Below are positions 17,485 through 26,012 of a stretch of 41,952 nucleotides of DNA, piece after piece (the stretch's first letter is position 1; each line of letters opens with the position of its first letter). The stretch comes from a bacterium. Its GTDB lineage: Bacteria; Desulfobacterota; Binatia; UBA12015. A program made the position numbers and the translations under genes. A model generated the notes under the pieces. The model worked only from the letters and a program-made list of their open reading frames with translations. It did not search any database and was not told the origin of the DNA. The DNA is taken from positions 1 through 41,952 of the forward strand of contig JAUIFY010000014.1 in assembly GCA_030430245.1 (NCBI GenBank), read 5' to 3'.

Positions 17485-18834
17485 TCAGCCCTTCACGAGC
17501 GAGACCGCGAAGAAGCCATCGAGGCCGTCGCGATCGGGCGAGGTCCGCAGGGCCAGGTCGGGCCCGACGAACCGGGCTGCGTCGGGGATGCGTGGTGAAG
17601 GGTCTTCGCGTCGCCACGCAGGATGTTCGCGGAGAAATGCTTCCACCGTGTCCTCGTTCTCCTCGCGGACGAGCGTACAGGTCGCGTAGACGAGCCTGCC
17701 TCCGCGGCGGACGAGGCCCTGGGCCGCGCCGAGGAGGCGTCGCTGGAGCGCGCCGAGTCGACGGACGTCCTCCGGCTCGCGGCGCCAGCGAAGCTCCGGA
17801 TGCGAGCGAAGCGTTCCGAGTCCAGAGCACGGTGCGTCGACGAGTATCGCGTCGAACGTGCCGGTGGCGAACGGAGGCTCCGTCCCGTCGGCTCGAACGA
17901 CGATCAGCCCGGGGCGACCGGCGCGCGCCGTTGCGGCGCGCCGGAGGCCACCCTTCGCACGATCGGACGCCACGACGACGCCGTCGTGGGTCTCGGCCAA
18001 GGCCGAGGCCTTGCCGCCGGGCGCGGCGCAGAGGTCGAGCACGCGTCCTCCCGGCGACGGCGCGACGATCTGCGCGACGATCTGCGAGGCGATCCCCTGT
18101 GGCGCGATCTCGTCGACGTCGGAGACGGCCGACACCGGTCCCTCGACGACGAGGGCGGTCGCGACGAGCGGACTGGGGCGAGCCACGACGTCGCGTCGGG
18201 CGAGGAGCTCCACGACCGCCTCGCGCGAGGTGCGACGCAGATCGACGCGAAAGGCCGACGGTCCCTCGTCGGTGTCGGCGGCGAGAAGCGCCTCGGTGGA
18301 GGCTTGGCCGCGCTCGTCGAGCCAACGGCGAACCAGCCATTCGGGATGCGACCACCGCAGGGACAGGTGCCGAGCGAGATCGCCGGCCGGCTCGGGGAGG
18401 GCACGTTCACCCTCGCGTGCCGCACGGCGCAACAGGGCGTTCACGAGTTTCGCGCCGGCCGGAGAGGAGCGTTTTGCGAGCTCGACGCTCGTGTCGACGG
18501 CGGCGTGCGTCGGCACGCGATCCAGAAAGAAGAGCTGGAAGAGCCCGAGGCGTACGGCGCAGCGCACGGCGGGCTCGAAGGACTCGATCCGACGGCGCGC
18601 GAATCCGGCGGCCGTCCAATCGAGGCGAGCGCGCCAGGTCTCGACACCGTAGGCCAGCCGGGTCAGAAGCGCCGCGTCGCGCGGATCGGAAAGGCGGTCG
18701 ATCGCCGGGCCCAGGATCGCGTCGAGGAACGCGCCCCGCTCCACCCGCATGAGCACGTCGTGCGCCGCCGCGCGCGGTCCGAGCGGTGACTTCGATCTAC
18801 GTCCCAAGGACGTCGCCCGGCGCGAGGCGCGCAC
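17485..18834 (-). CDS. rsmB: 16S rRNA (cytosine-967 C5) methyltransferase RsmB
   Basis: This 449-aa enzyme would methylate C967 of 16S rRNA with S-adenosylmethionine. Residues about 20-150 form the NusB-like RNA-binding domain (AAAHDVLMRVERGAFLDAIL to VNALLRRAAREG). The methyltransferase domain carries the SAM loop DLCAAPGGKASALAE. It also has the two family cysteines, one in DAPCSGLGTLR and one in YATCTLVREENEDTV; one is the nucleophile and the other releases the product. The GTG start at 18834 overlaps the end of fmt by 38 bases; a TTG at 18807 would reduce the overlap to 11 bases and keep the whole NusB domain. The gene lies in its usual place between fmt and rpe. Confidence 0.95.
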   Translation of the reverse strand: MRASRRATSLGRRSKSPLGPRAAAHDVLMRVERGAFLDAILGPAIDRLSDPRDAALLTRLAYGVETWRARLDWTAAGFARRRIESFEPAVRCAVRLGLFQLFFLDRVPTHAAVDTSVELAKRSSPAGAKLVNALLRRAAREGERALPEPAGDLARHLSLRWSHPEWLVRRWLDERGQASTEALLAADTDEGPSAFRVDLRRTSREAVVELLARRDVVARPSPLVATALVVEGPVSAVSDVDEIAPQGIASQIVAQIVAPSPGGRVLDLCAAPGGKASALAETHDGVVVASDRAKGGLRRAATARAGRPGLIVVRADGTEPPFATGTFDAILVDAPCSGLGTLRSHPELRWRREPEDVRRLGALQRRLLGAAQGLVRRGGRLVYATCTLVREENEDTVEAFLREHPAWRREDPSPRIPDAARFVGPDLALRTSPDRDGLDGFFAVSLVKG

Positions 18835-19765
18835 CCCGCGCCCAGTCGGCCGCGTTCATCCGCTTCTTCCCGGCGGCCTGGACGTCGAGGAGCCGCAACG
18901 AGCCCGAGCCGGTCGCGACCAGGGGGCCGTCGCGGTCGACCGCGACGATCTCGCCCGGGGAGTCTTCCGCCCCTTCCTCCACGCGCGCTCGCCACACCTT
19001 GAGAAGCGTTCCCTCCCGCGTCGTCGTGGCGCACGGCCACGGGTCGAGCGCGCGAGTCGCGCGTTCGATCGCGGAGGCCGTTCGCGTCCAGTCGATGCGG
19101 CCGTCGCTCTTCCGGACGAGCGGGGCCGTCGTCACCAGCGACGGGTCCTGAGGTCGGGCGACGAGGCGACCTTCGCGCCAGAGGTCGAGCGCCGTGCCGA
19201 GGGCCTCGCCACCGAGCGCCGCGAGCCTCGTCTCCAGACCGCCGCCGGTGTCGTCGTCGGTGATCGGGATCTTCGCCTGGTGGAGGATGTCTCCCGCGTC
19301 CATCTCCAGGACCATCTGCATGATCGTGACGCCGGTTTCCGCGTCTCCCTCGAGGATCGCGCGGCTGATCGGATCCGCGCCGCGCCAGCGCGGTAGGAGC
19401 GACGCGTGGACGTTGATGCAGCCGTAGCGCGGGACGTCGAGTGCGGATTGCGGCAGGAGTCGTCCGTAGGCGGCGACGACGACCAGGTCGGGCTCGAGAG
19501 CGCGGAGCGCGTCGAGCGCGGTGCCATCCTTCCAGCCGGCCGGTTGGTGGACGGGGATCCCGTGCTCGGTCGCCAATCGTTTCGTCGGTGGCGCGACGAC
19601 CGACATGCCGCGGCCCTTGGCCGCATCGGGGCGGGTGAACACACCCACGACTCGGTCGTCACGAGCGAGAAGCGCCTCGAGGACCGTGGCGGCGAGCTCG
19701 GGGGTTCCCATGAACACCACGCGCAGAGGTGGCGCGGGCAGCGTCGGAAGGGGAGACCCGGTCAA
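18797..19765 (-). CDS. fmt: methionyl-tRNA formyltransferase
   Basis: This 322-aa enzyme formylates initiator Met-tRNA with 10-formyltetrahydrofolate. The N-terminal domain begins with LRVVFMGTPELAATVLEAL and carries the catalytic Asn-His of INVHASLLPRWRGADPI, whose SLLP core binds the folate, and the catalytic Asp region EMDAGDILHQ. The C-terminal OB-fold domain follows (about residues 210-322). The chosen start is a TTG that overlaps the def stop (TTGA at 19762-19765), which implies coupling with peptide deformylase, the enzyme that removes the same formyl group. The leader before FMGTPE is about 18 residues, slightly longer than usual, so a later start is possible, but no ATG or GTG is well placed. 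Confidence 0.96.
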   Translation of the reverse strand: MTGSPLPTLPAPPLRVVFMGTPELAATVLEALLARDDRVVGVFTRPDAAKGRGMSVVAPPTKRLATEHGIPVHQPAGWKDGTALDALRALEPDLVVVAAYGRLLPQSALDVPRYGCINVHASLLPRWRGADPISRAILEGDAETGVTIMQMVLEMDAGDILHQAKIPITDDDTGGGLETRLAALGGEALGTALDLWREGRLVARPQDPSLVTTAPLVRKSDGRIDWTRTASAIERATRALDPWPCATTTREGTLLKVWRARVEEGAEDSPGEIVAVDRDGPLVATGSGSLRLLDVQAAGKKRMNAADWARGARLAPGDVLGT

Positions 19766-20325
19766 GAGTCTGCGTCGTCCTCGTCGTCTTCGTCGCGTGC
19801 GATCGGACGGCCTTCGCGCAGTGCCTTCTTCACGCGTCGGCTGTACATGTCGCGCTTCAATCGGCTCAGGTGGTCGAGGAAGAGGGTCCCGTCGAGGTGG
19901 TCGATCTCGTGCTGGAGGGCGACGGCGAGGAGGCCTTCGGCTTCGAGCGAGACCTCCTTTTGGTTGCGGTCGTAGCCCTTCACGAGGATCTGGTTCGACC
20001 GCGTCACCTCCGCGCGGAAATCGATGACCGAGAGGCAGCCTTCTTCCCAGACGATCTCGCCTTCCTCCTCCACGATCTCCGGGTTGATGATCTCGATGAG
20101 CTCCTTGCCACGCTCGCCGTTCTCGTCCTCCTCGCCGACGTCGACGACCACGATGCGCTCGTTCAGGCCGATCTGCGGCGCGGCGAGGCCGACGCCCGGC
20201 GCGGCGTACATCGTCTGGGCCATGTCGTCCATCGTCTGGACGATGCGGCCATCGATGTTCTCGACGTCGTCGGCCTCCTGCTTCAGAAAGGGGTCGGGGA
20301 AGGTGAGGATCTTGCGAATCGCCAT
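19762..20325 (-). CDS. def: peptide deformylase
   Basis: This 187-aa metalloenzyme removes the N-formyl group from nascent proteins. All three motifs are intact: GVGLAAPQIG (motif 1, near residue 44), EGCLSV (motif 2, metal-binding Cys) and HEIDHLDG (motif 3, two metal-binding His and the catalytic Glu). Compared with the short bacterial type it has an acidic insertion (GEEDENGERGKELIEI) and an acidic tail rich in Asp and Glu. The ATG start gives the conserved MAIRKILTFPDP beginning. It lies between priA and fmt, 54 bases after the priA stop. Confidence 0.97.
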   Translation of the reverse strand: MAIRKILTFPDPFLKQEADDVENIDGRIVQTMDDMAQTMYAAPGVGLAAPQIGLNERIVVVDVGEEDENGERGKELIEIINPEIVEEEGEIVWEEGCLSVIDFRAEVTRSNQILVKGYDRNQKEVSLEAEGLLAVALQHEIDHLDGTLFLDHLSRLKRDMYSRRVKKALREGRPIARDEDDEDDADS

Positions 20326-20379
20326 CTGTCTCGAGTCAATTCATACCACGCAGGTAGGAGAAGCGCACCCGCGTGGTGC

Positions 20380-22869
20380 TCACATCATGCTGACGGGGTC
20401 GACGTCCACGATCGTTCGCACCGGTGTCCTCCGCGAGTCGGCGCGGACCGCCCGTAGGACCTGGCCGAGGCGCCGGCTCTCGGTCGCCTTCACGAGGAGC
20501 TGCATGCGGTAGCGACCCCGGAGACGCTCGAGTGGGGCGGGCGCGGGGCCGAGGATCCGTACTGCGCCCGGCGGCGCTCCCTCGAGCGATCGGGCGGCTC
20601 GTCGAAGGGTGTCGCCGAGGCGTTCGGCATGACGCTCGGCCGCCGAGGCGTTTCCTTCGATCAGGATCCGCGCGAGCCGTCCGAACGGCGGGTAGTCGAG
20701 CTCCTCCCGGGAGCGCAGCTCGTTGGTCGCGAACCCGACGAAGTCGTGCCGGGTCGCCGCGTGCAGGCTGGGGTGGTCGGGACTCCGGGTCTGCACGAGG
20801 ACCCGTCCGGGCTTGCTGCCACGGCCGGCTCGGCCCGCGACCTGCGCGAGGAGCTGGAACGTTCGCTCGCTCGCCCGGAAGTCGGGGAAGTGCAACGAGG
20901 CGTCGGCCAGGACGACTCCGATCAGCGTGACGCCCGGCGCGTCGTGGCCCTTGGCGATCATCTGGGTTCCCACGAGCACGTCGATCTCGCCGTCGCGCCA
21001 CGCCGCCAGCGTGTCCTGCACGAAGTGGGGCGAGCTGCCGGTGTCGCGGTCGAGTCGCGCGACCCGCGCCGCCGGGAGCAGCTCGGAGAGCGCGCTCTCG
21101 ACCTGCTCCGTGCCGAAGCTGCGGGCGCTCAACGCGGCGCCGCAGTCGGGACAGCTCGTGCTGGGGGGCCGGGTGAACCCGCAGTGGTGGCACGTGGCCT
21201 CACCCCGCGCACGGTGGAACGTGAGGCTCACGCTGCAGTGGGGACACTCCTCGACGCGACCGCAATCCTCGCACTGGATGAAACGCGCGAAGCCCCGCCG
21301 GTTCAGGAAGACCAGACTCTGCTCGCCCGCGCGGTAGTTCTCGACGAGCGCGTCCTGGAGGGGGGGCGACAGCAACGGCGGCGGCGCCGGCTTCTCCGCA
21401 CGCGCGGCGTCGGTGCGATGCGTCTGGTCCGCGGGATACCGGACCTTCGGGTCGCGAAGGTCGAGGAGCTCGACGGTCGGGAGCGGCGACGCGGTCGCGC
21501 GCGAGGGCATCTCGAGGAGTCGGTAGCGGCCGGAGAGGGCGGCCTGATAGCTCTCGAGCGACGGCGTCGCGGAGGCGAGGACGACGGGGGCGGCGGCGAG
21601 CTTCGCGCGCATCACGGCGACGTCGCGTCCGTGGTACCTCGGCGATTCTTCCTGCTTGTAGGCCGCGTCGTGCTCCTCGTCGACGACGACCAGACCCAGG
21701 GCCGGGAGGGGCGCGAACACGGCCGAGCGCGCGCCGATGACCACCGGGCTCCGTCCGGCGGCGATGTCGATCCACGTTCGCGCGCGTTCGGCGTCGGTGA
21801 GAGCGCTGTGGAGGACGGCGACCTCGCCCGGGAAGCGGCGGCTCGCCCGTTCGATGAGCTGAGGCGTGAGCCCGATCTCGGGGACGAGGAGCAACACGCC
21901 CTTGCCTTCGGCCCGGACGCTCGCGGCCGCGCGGAGATAGACCTCGGTCTTGCCGCTCGACGTGACGCCGAAGAGGAGGTGGGGGCGAAACACCCCACTC
22001 GACGCGGTGATCACCTCGAGCGCGTGTTGCTGCTCGCGGTTGAGCTCCAGCGGTTCCGAATCCGGCGCCGCGCTCGCCGCGAGCTCCTCGTCGGACGCGG
22101 GGCGCAGCAGGCCCTTCGCCAGCAGTCGTCGAACGGCGTCGCCCGAGCCCGGAAAGCGCACCTCGATCTCCGCGCGTGAGACCGCGTGCGGGCTCCGGCT
22201 CGAGACGAACTCGTGCACGGCCGCTTGTCGCGGCGCGCGGGTCAGGCTCCCCGCCGCGTCTCCGGCGAGCAGCGCCCGGACCTCCTCGCGCCGTTCGATC
22301 GGTACGTCGCGAACCTCGACCTTCTCCTGGCTCGCCAGGCGTCGCACGGCCGCGTCCGTTCCTTCCCCGAAGTCCCGACGGAGCTGCCCGAGGTCGAGCC
22401 CTCCGGCGGGCAGCCGTGCGAGGATCCGATCGCCGAGGCTCGTCCGGGCGGGCGGACGTTCCTCGTCGCCGAAGAGGCCTCGCGGTGTGTCCGGAGTGGC
22501 GGTCGCGGCGGGGAGCGGAAGGACCTGGCGACGGGTCCGGCGCCGGATGGAGGGCGGGAGGACGGTGCGGAGCAGGTGCGCGTGGGGCACGTGATAGTAG
22601 CGGGCGGCCCAGGCCGTCAGTTCGAGCAGATCGGGGGGAAGGGAGGCCTCCGCGAGAACCCGCGCGATGGTCTTGAGCCCCTTGGGGGGCGCGGACGTGC
22701 TGTCCGCGACGACGTAGCCACTCACGCGTCGACGGCCGAGCGGGACCTCCACGGCGGTTCCGGGCGCGACTGCGTCCCGCAGAGGGGGGGGCACCGCGTA
22801 GGTGAAGGTCCCCGGTGCGCCGCTGGCTCCCACCAGCGCGACCTCGACGAGGTGGTCGTCCGTCGGCAT
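20380..22869 (-). CDS. priA: primosomal protein N' (replication restart helicase PriA)
   Basis: This 829-aa superfamily 2 helicase would reload the replicative helicase at stalled forks. The N-terminal DNA-binding domain (about 1-110) includes VEVPLGRRRVSGYVV. The helicase core shows Walker A GVTSSGKTEVYL near residue 300, the DEEH box in VVVDEEHDAAYK near 395 and motif III LASATPSLES. The zinc-binding insertion, residues about 530-585, keeps eight cysteines as CEDCG, CPHC, CHHCG and CPDCG. Later motifs include VGTQMIAKGHD and QVAGRAGRG. ATG 22869 is preferred over a GTG three codons upstream. As first gene of the minus-strand run it should carry the promoter, in the 22870-23183 gap. Confidence 0.97.
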   Translation of the reverse strand: MPTDDHLVEVALVGASGAPGTFTYAVPPPLRDAVAPGTAVEVPLGRRRVSGYVVADSTSAPPKGLKTIARVLAEASLPPDLLELTAWAARYYHVPHAHLLRTVLPPSIRRRTRRQVLPLPAATATPDTPRGLFGDEERPPARTSLGDRILARLPAGGLDLGQLRRDFGEGTDAAVRRLASQEKVEVRDVPIERREEVRALLAGDAAGSLTRAPRQAAVHEFVSSRSPHAVSRAEIEVRFPGSGDAVRRLLAKGLLRPASDEELAASAAPDSEPLELNREQQHALEVITASSGVFRPHLLFGVTSSGKTEVYLRAAASVRAEGKGVLLLVPEIGLTPQLIERASRRFPGEVAVLHSALTDAERARTWIDIAAGRSPVVIGARSAVFAPLPALGLVVVDEEHDAAYKQEESPRYHGRDVAVMRAKLAAAPVVLASATPSLESYQAALSGRYRLLEMPSRATASPLPTVELLDLRDPKVRYPADQTHRTDAARAEKPAPPPLLSPPLQDALVENYRAGEQSLVFLNRRGFARFIQCEDCGRVEECPHCSVSLTFHRARGEATCHHCGFTRPPSTSCPDCGAALSARSFGTEQVESALSELLPAARVARLDRDTGSSPHFVQDTLAAWRDGEIDVLVGTQMIAKGHDAPGVTLIGVVLADASLHFPDFRASERTFQLLAQVAGRAGRGSKPGRVLVQTRSPDHPSLHAATRHDFVGFATNELRSREELDYPPFGRLARILIEGNASAAERHAERLGDTLRRAARSLEGAPPGAVRILGPAPAPLERLRGRYRMQLLVKATESRRLGQVLRAVRADSRRTPVRTIVDVDPVSMM

Positions 22870-23183
22870 CGACCCCACCGCTCTTACTCTTCCGGACGGC
22901 GTGGCGTCGAGGGTGGGCGGCGGCCGCGGCGCATCCCATGTCGCGCAGGACAGGGGATGCTTTGTGACGCGATGCGGTATCTCGTTTTAGCAGCAATTTC
23001 GACAGCTTGGACTTGATACGAGCGCTCGAATCTTTAGCCACTTCGTTTCCGGGGCCCGATTGACTCCACCCGGCGCGGCGGACATCTTATTCGTCGGCCG
23101 CCGGGGTGGGGATGGGCGGCAATCAGTGGAAGTACCGTCGGGGGATGGGTTTTTCGCCTCCGGGCGGTGCGAGGTGGGGTGCG
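22870..23183. other. divergent intergenic region between priA and pilM
   Basis: This 314-base gap separates two divergently read operons. Bases about 22975-23040 are clearly richer in A+T than the rest of the window, as expected for promoter DNA in a GC-rich genome. They contain the near-palindrome described at 23015-23032. I cannot identify a convincing -35/-10 pair or a GG-N10-GC sigma-54 site on either strand. The pilM frame is open back to 23106, so part of the right side may be translated if pilM begins at the ATG 23145 or earlier. The minus-strand frame that enters from priA also reaches 23041 but shows no family similarity. Confidence 0.6.
23015..23032. promoter_or_regulatory. near-perfect palindrome, possible operator
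   Basis: The sequence GATACGAGCGCTCGAATC has a perfect 10-base core palindrome (CGAGCGCTCG, 23019-23028). Matching outer triplets GAT and ATC are separated from the core by one A-A mismatch on each side. It sits in the AT-rich patch between priA and pilM, where a dimeric regulator could bind. No known binding-site family is recognised. Confidence 0.3.
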
Positions 23184-24293
23184 GTGGCTCGCGGTAGAAC
23201 TCGGAAGGCCGGATTTCTGGGAGGTCTCGGCACGGCTTGGTCCAAGCTGACCGGGCGCGGGACCGGAAGCTACATTGCGCTTGACGTCGGGTCGAGCTCG
23301 GTCAAGCTCCTGGAGGTCCGTGGCCCGGGCGGTAGCCCGGAAATCGTCCGCGCGGGCATGGCGCCCGTCCCCGAAGGCGCTCTGCAGAACAACACCGTGC
23401 AGGACGTCGTGGCGGTCTCCGAGGTGATCCGTCGGCTCGTCGACGGTCTCGGCGTGACGGCTCGTCAGGTCGTGACGGCCGTGCCGGGCCCTTCGGTCAT
23501 CATCAAGAAGGCGCGCCTCGCGCTCCGGCCGGATGAAGATCTCGAGACGCTCCTGATGATCGAGGCCGCGAACTTCATCCCCGAGAGCATCGACAACGTG
23601 AGTCTCGACTACCAGGTGTTGAACCACGAGGAGACCGAGGCCGAGGTGCTTCTCGTGGCCGTCCGCAAGGACATCCTGTCGGGCTTCACGATGGCGATCG
23701 CGGACGCGGGTCTCGAGCCCGCCATCGTCGACGTCGACTACTTCGCGCTCGAGAACATGTACGAGCTGAACTACGACTTCTCGCCGGACGACGTGGTCGC
23801 GTTGATCAACGTCGGGTCGCGGTACTCGTCGATCAACATCGTGCGGGGCGGGATCTCGACGACGACGGGGGACGTGCAAGCGGGGGGCGGTGAGATCACC
23901 GACACGCTCGTTTCGAGTCTCGGGCTCTCGTACGACGACGCCGAGCGCGCGCAATCGGGCGAATCGATGGGTGCGGAGATGGATCCGAAGATCCGCACCG
24001 TGCTCGAGCGCGGTACGGCGGAGCTCGCCGACGCGATCAACCAGTCGCTGCGCTTCCTCTGGCGTACGGCGAGCGACGAGCCGTTGCAGTCCGTCTTCGT
24101 GACCGGCGGTGGCGCCCGTGTGCCGGGACTGCTGGACAGCCTCTCCACCCGACTGGAGGTCCCGGTCGAGATGGCGAACCCCTTCGGTCGCGTCCAGATC
24201 AACCGATCTCTCGACACGGTGGCCCTCGAAGAGATGGCTCCATCACTCGGCGTGGCCATCGGGCTCGGGACGCGCCGCCCGGGGGACGCATGA
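23184..24293 (+). CDS. pilM: type IV pilus assembly protein PilM
   Basis: This 369-aa actin-like ATPase lies in the cytoplasm and binds the short N-terminal tail of PilN to organise the pilus platform. The N-terminal phosphate-binding block YIALDVGSSSVKLLEV starts at about residue 27. It is followed by the SHS2-type insertion (VVTAVPGPSVIIKKARL to ANFIPESIDNVSLDYQVL), the second phosphate loop ALINVGSRYSSINIV and the adenosine block VFVTGGGARVPGLLDSL. The GTG at 23184 is chosen because GAGGTGGGG lies about nine bases upstream; an ATG at 23145 would add 13 residues. It overlaps pilN by ATGA and heads a five-gene translationally coupled set. Confidence 0.94.
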   Translation: MARGRTRKAGFLGGLGTAWSKLTGRGTGSYIALDVGSSSVKLLEVRGPGGSPEIVRAGMAPVPEGALQNNTVQDVVAVSEVIRRLVDGLGVTARQVVTAVPGPSVIIKKARLALRPDEDLETLLMIEAANFIPESIDNVSLDYQVLNHEETEAEVLLVAVRKDILSGFTMAIADAGLEPAIVDVDYFALENMYELNYDFSPDDVVALINVGSRYSSINIVRGGISTTTGDVQAGGGEITDTLVSSLGLSYDDAERAQSGESMGAEMDPKIRTVLERGTAELADAINQSLRFLWRTASDEPLQSVFVTGGGARVPGLLDSLSTRLEVPVEMANPFGRVQINRSLDTVALEEMAPSLGVAIGLGTRRPGDA

Positions 24294-24934
24294 TTCGCAT
24301 CAATCTCGTCCCTCAGGACGAAGCCAGAAGGCAGGCGGCGCGCCAGCGCGACCAGCAGTTCGGCATTCTCGCGGTGGTGCTTCTGGTGGCCGTGATCGGG
24401 ATCGCGGAGTTCATCACGCAGCGCGACGCCGACGAAGTCCAGCGCGAAGCCGACCTCTACCAGGATCAGTTGGCCGAGCTCACGAAGAAGTACCAGGAGA
24501 CGGTCCTGCTCGAGCGCAAACAGAAGCAGCTCGAGTCGAAGCTCAAGACGATCGACATCCTCGAGCGGCAGACCCGGGGGCCCGTTCGCGTTCTCGCCGA
24601 TCTCGGCGAGGCGACCCCCGACAAGCTCTGGCTGACGGAGATGCGGGAGGCCGGCGGCGCGGCGGTGCTTTCGGGGCGTGGCCTCGACAACCAGACGGTC
24701 GCGCTGTTCATGCGCAACCTCGAGCACTCGCCGTATTTCGCGAACGTCGAGCTCGTCGAGACCAAGCAGGTGGAGGACGGGAAGGCCAAGCTGAAGGAGT
24801 TCGCGATTCGCTCGAGCGTGATCTACGCGGGGCGACAGCCGAAGGTCGAGGAGCCCGCGGCGGACGGCGGCAAGGCGAAGAAGACGGCCGCGGCCGGTGC
24901 GCCGGCGAGCGCGGAGACGGGGGCGTCGTCGTGA
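24290..24934 (+). CDS. pilN: type IV pilus assembly protein PilN
   Basis: This 214-aa bitopic inner-membrane protein starts with MIRINLVPQ, the conserved INLxP tail that docks into PilM. One transmembrane helix follows at about 25-42 (FGILAVVLLVAVIGIAEFI). A periplasmic coiled coil comes next, about 45-95, and then the ferredoxin-like domain (LWLTEMREAGGAAVLSGRGL to FANVELVETK). The C-terminal 25 residues are Ala/Lys-rich and disordered, a modest extension compared with usual PilN. It pairs with PilO through the coiled coils. The ATG overlaps the pilM stop and its own stop overlaps the pilO start. Confidence 0.94.
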   Translation: MIRINLVPQDEARRQAARQRDQQFGILAVVLLVAVIGIAEFITQRDADEVQREADLYQDQLAELTKKYQETVLLERKQKQLESKLKTIDILERQTRGPVRVLADLGEATPDKLWLTEMREAGGAAVLSGRGLDNQTVALFMRNLEHSPYFANVELVETKQVEDGKAKLKEFAIRSSVIYAGRQPKVEEPAADGGKAKKTAAAGAPASAETGASS

Positions 24935-25551
24935 GCCAGCTCTGGGAGTTCTACGACAATCTCGAGCCGAGCCGGAAGCTCGCGATCCTCATCGCCGTCC
25001 CGGTCCTCATCCTGCTCGCCTACTACGTCTTCGTGCTCGGTCCGCGTACGACCCGCACCAGCGCCCTGCGCGACCGCATCGACGAGATGCTCGAAGAGCG
25101 TGACCGCAAGCAGGTGGAGACCGCGCGGCTCGCCGATCGCGAGCAGGAGGTCGCGGAGCTCGACCGGCAGCTCGAGTCCGCGATTACGCGCCTGCCCGAC
25201 CAGAAGGAGATCCCGGAGCTCCTGAGCAGCATCTCCTCGCTCGGGCGCGACTCCGGTCTCGACATCCTCGTATTCCGGCAGAAGCCCGAGGGCTATCAGG
25301 AGTTCTACGCCGAGGTTCCCGTCGACATGCAGGTGCGAGGAACCTACCACCAGGTCGCGTCGTTCTTCGACGAGGTGGCCAAGCTCGACCGTATCGTGAA
25401 CGTCTCGAACATCATCCTAAGGGATCCGAAGGTCGTCGACGATGACCTCCTACTCGAGGCGAACTCCACGGTGACCACATTCCGATTCCTGTCCGACTCT
25501 GAACGCGAACGCCTGATCGAGCAGAAGAAGATCAAGGGAGAGAAGCGGTGA
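24931..25551 (+). CDS. pilO: type IV pilus assembly protein PilO
   Basis: This 206-aa inner-membrane protein is the partner of PilN. The short cytoplasmic N-terminus (SQLWEFYDNLEPSRK) precedes a transmembrane helix at about 18-38 (LAILIAVPVLILLAYYVFVLG). A long coiled coil follows, about 45-90, then the PilO ferredoxin-like domain with LPDQKEIPELLSSISSLG, FAEVPVDMQVRGTYHQVASFF-type strands (here YAEVPVDMQVRG) and RIVNVSNIIL. These are standard family marks. The GTG start overlaps the pilN stop (GTGA), and the end overlaps the pilP start in the same way, so the stoichiometry of the platform is probably set by coupled translation. Confidence 0.94.
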   Translation: MSQLWEFYDNLEPSRKLAILIAVPVLILLAYYVFVLGPRTTRTSALRDRIDEMLEERDRKQVETARLADREQEVAELDRQLESAITRLPDQKEIPELLSSISSLGRDSGLDILVFRQKPEGYQEFYAEVPVDMQVRGTYHQVASFFDEVAKLDRIVNVSNIILRDPKVVDDDLLLEANSTVTTFRFLSDSERERLIEQKKIKGEKR

Positions 25552-26012
25552 GGAAGTCCGCGGCATGGCTGGTCGCGCTGGCGATGACTGCCGCCAGTAC
25601 GACGGCGTTGCCGGCGGTGCGTGCGCAGACGCCGGGGAGTGTGCCGGGAGATGGCTACGAGTATGACCCGTCCGGCAAGCGCGACCCCTTCCGACCGCTC
25701 TCTCTGACCCGCGAGCCCGCGCGCGCGCGCGCGGAACCGCTCACGCCGCTCGAGCGATACGAGCTCGGGCAGCTTCGGCTCGTGGGAGTCGTGCACCAGC
25801 TCACGCCTCCGCGTGCGATGGTCGAGGATAGTGCGGGGCTCGGGTTCATCCTGACGCCCGGAACGCCGGTGGGGCCGAACGGTGGGGTCGTAACGGAGAT
25901 CCGACCGCGAGAGGTTGTGGTGGAGGAATGGCATACGGACGTGATTGGCCAGGAGCATCGCACGGAGCACGTGCTCGAGCTTCCGGCCGACGAGGATGGG
26001 CCGATCCCATGA
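25548..26012 (+). CDS. pilP: type IV pilus assembly protein PilP (no lipobox)
   Basis: This 154-aa periplasmic protein links the PilN/PilO platform to the PilQ secretin. The family start motif GYEYDPSGKRDPFRPL follows the signal region. The beta-sandwich domain is recognisable from LGQLRLVGVVHQLTPPRAMV through FILTPGTPVGPNGGVVTEI to REVVVEEW. PilP is normally a lipoprotein, but this one has no cysteine anywhere. Its N-terminus (RKSAAWLVALAMTAASTTALPAVRAQT) looks like an ordinary type I signal with cleavage after ARA. It would then be a soluble periplasmic form, or be held by an uncleaved helix. The GTG start and the ATGA overlap with pilQ keep the operon structure. Confidence 0.92.
   Translation: MRKSAAWLVALAMTAASTTALPAVRAQTPGSVPGDGYEYDPSGKRDPFRPLSLTREPARARAEPLTPLERYELGQLRLVGVVHQLTPPRAMVEDSAGLGFILTPGTPVGPNGGVVTEIRPREVVVEEWHTDVIGQEHRTEHVLELPADEDGPIP

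Noticed and set aside
21200..23041. 613-aa minus-strand frame beginning MAKDSSARIKSKLSK upstream of priA
   Set aside because: The first 40 residues look protein-like, but the frame then runs over priA in another phase with arginine-rich sequence. I treat the start as promoter DNA.
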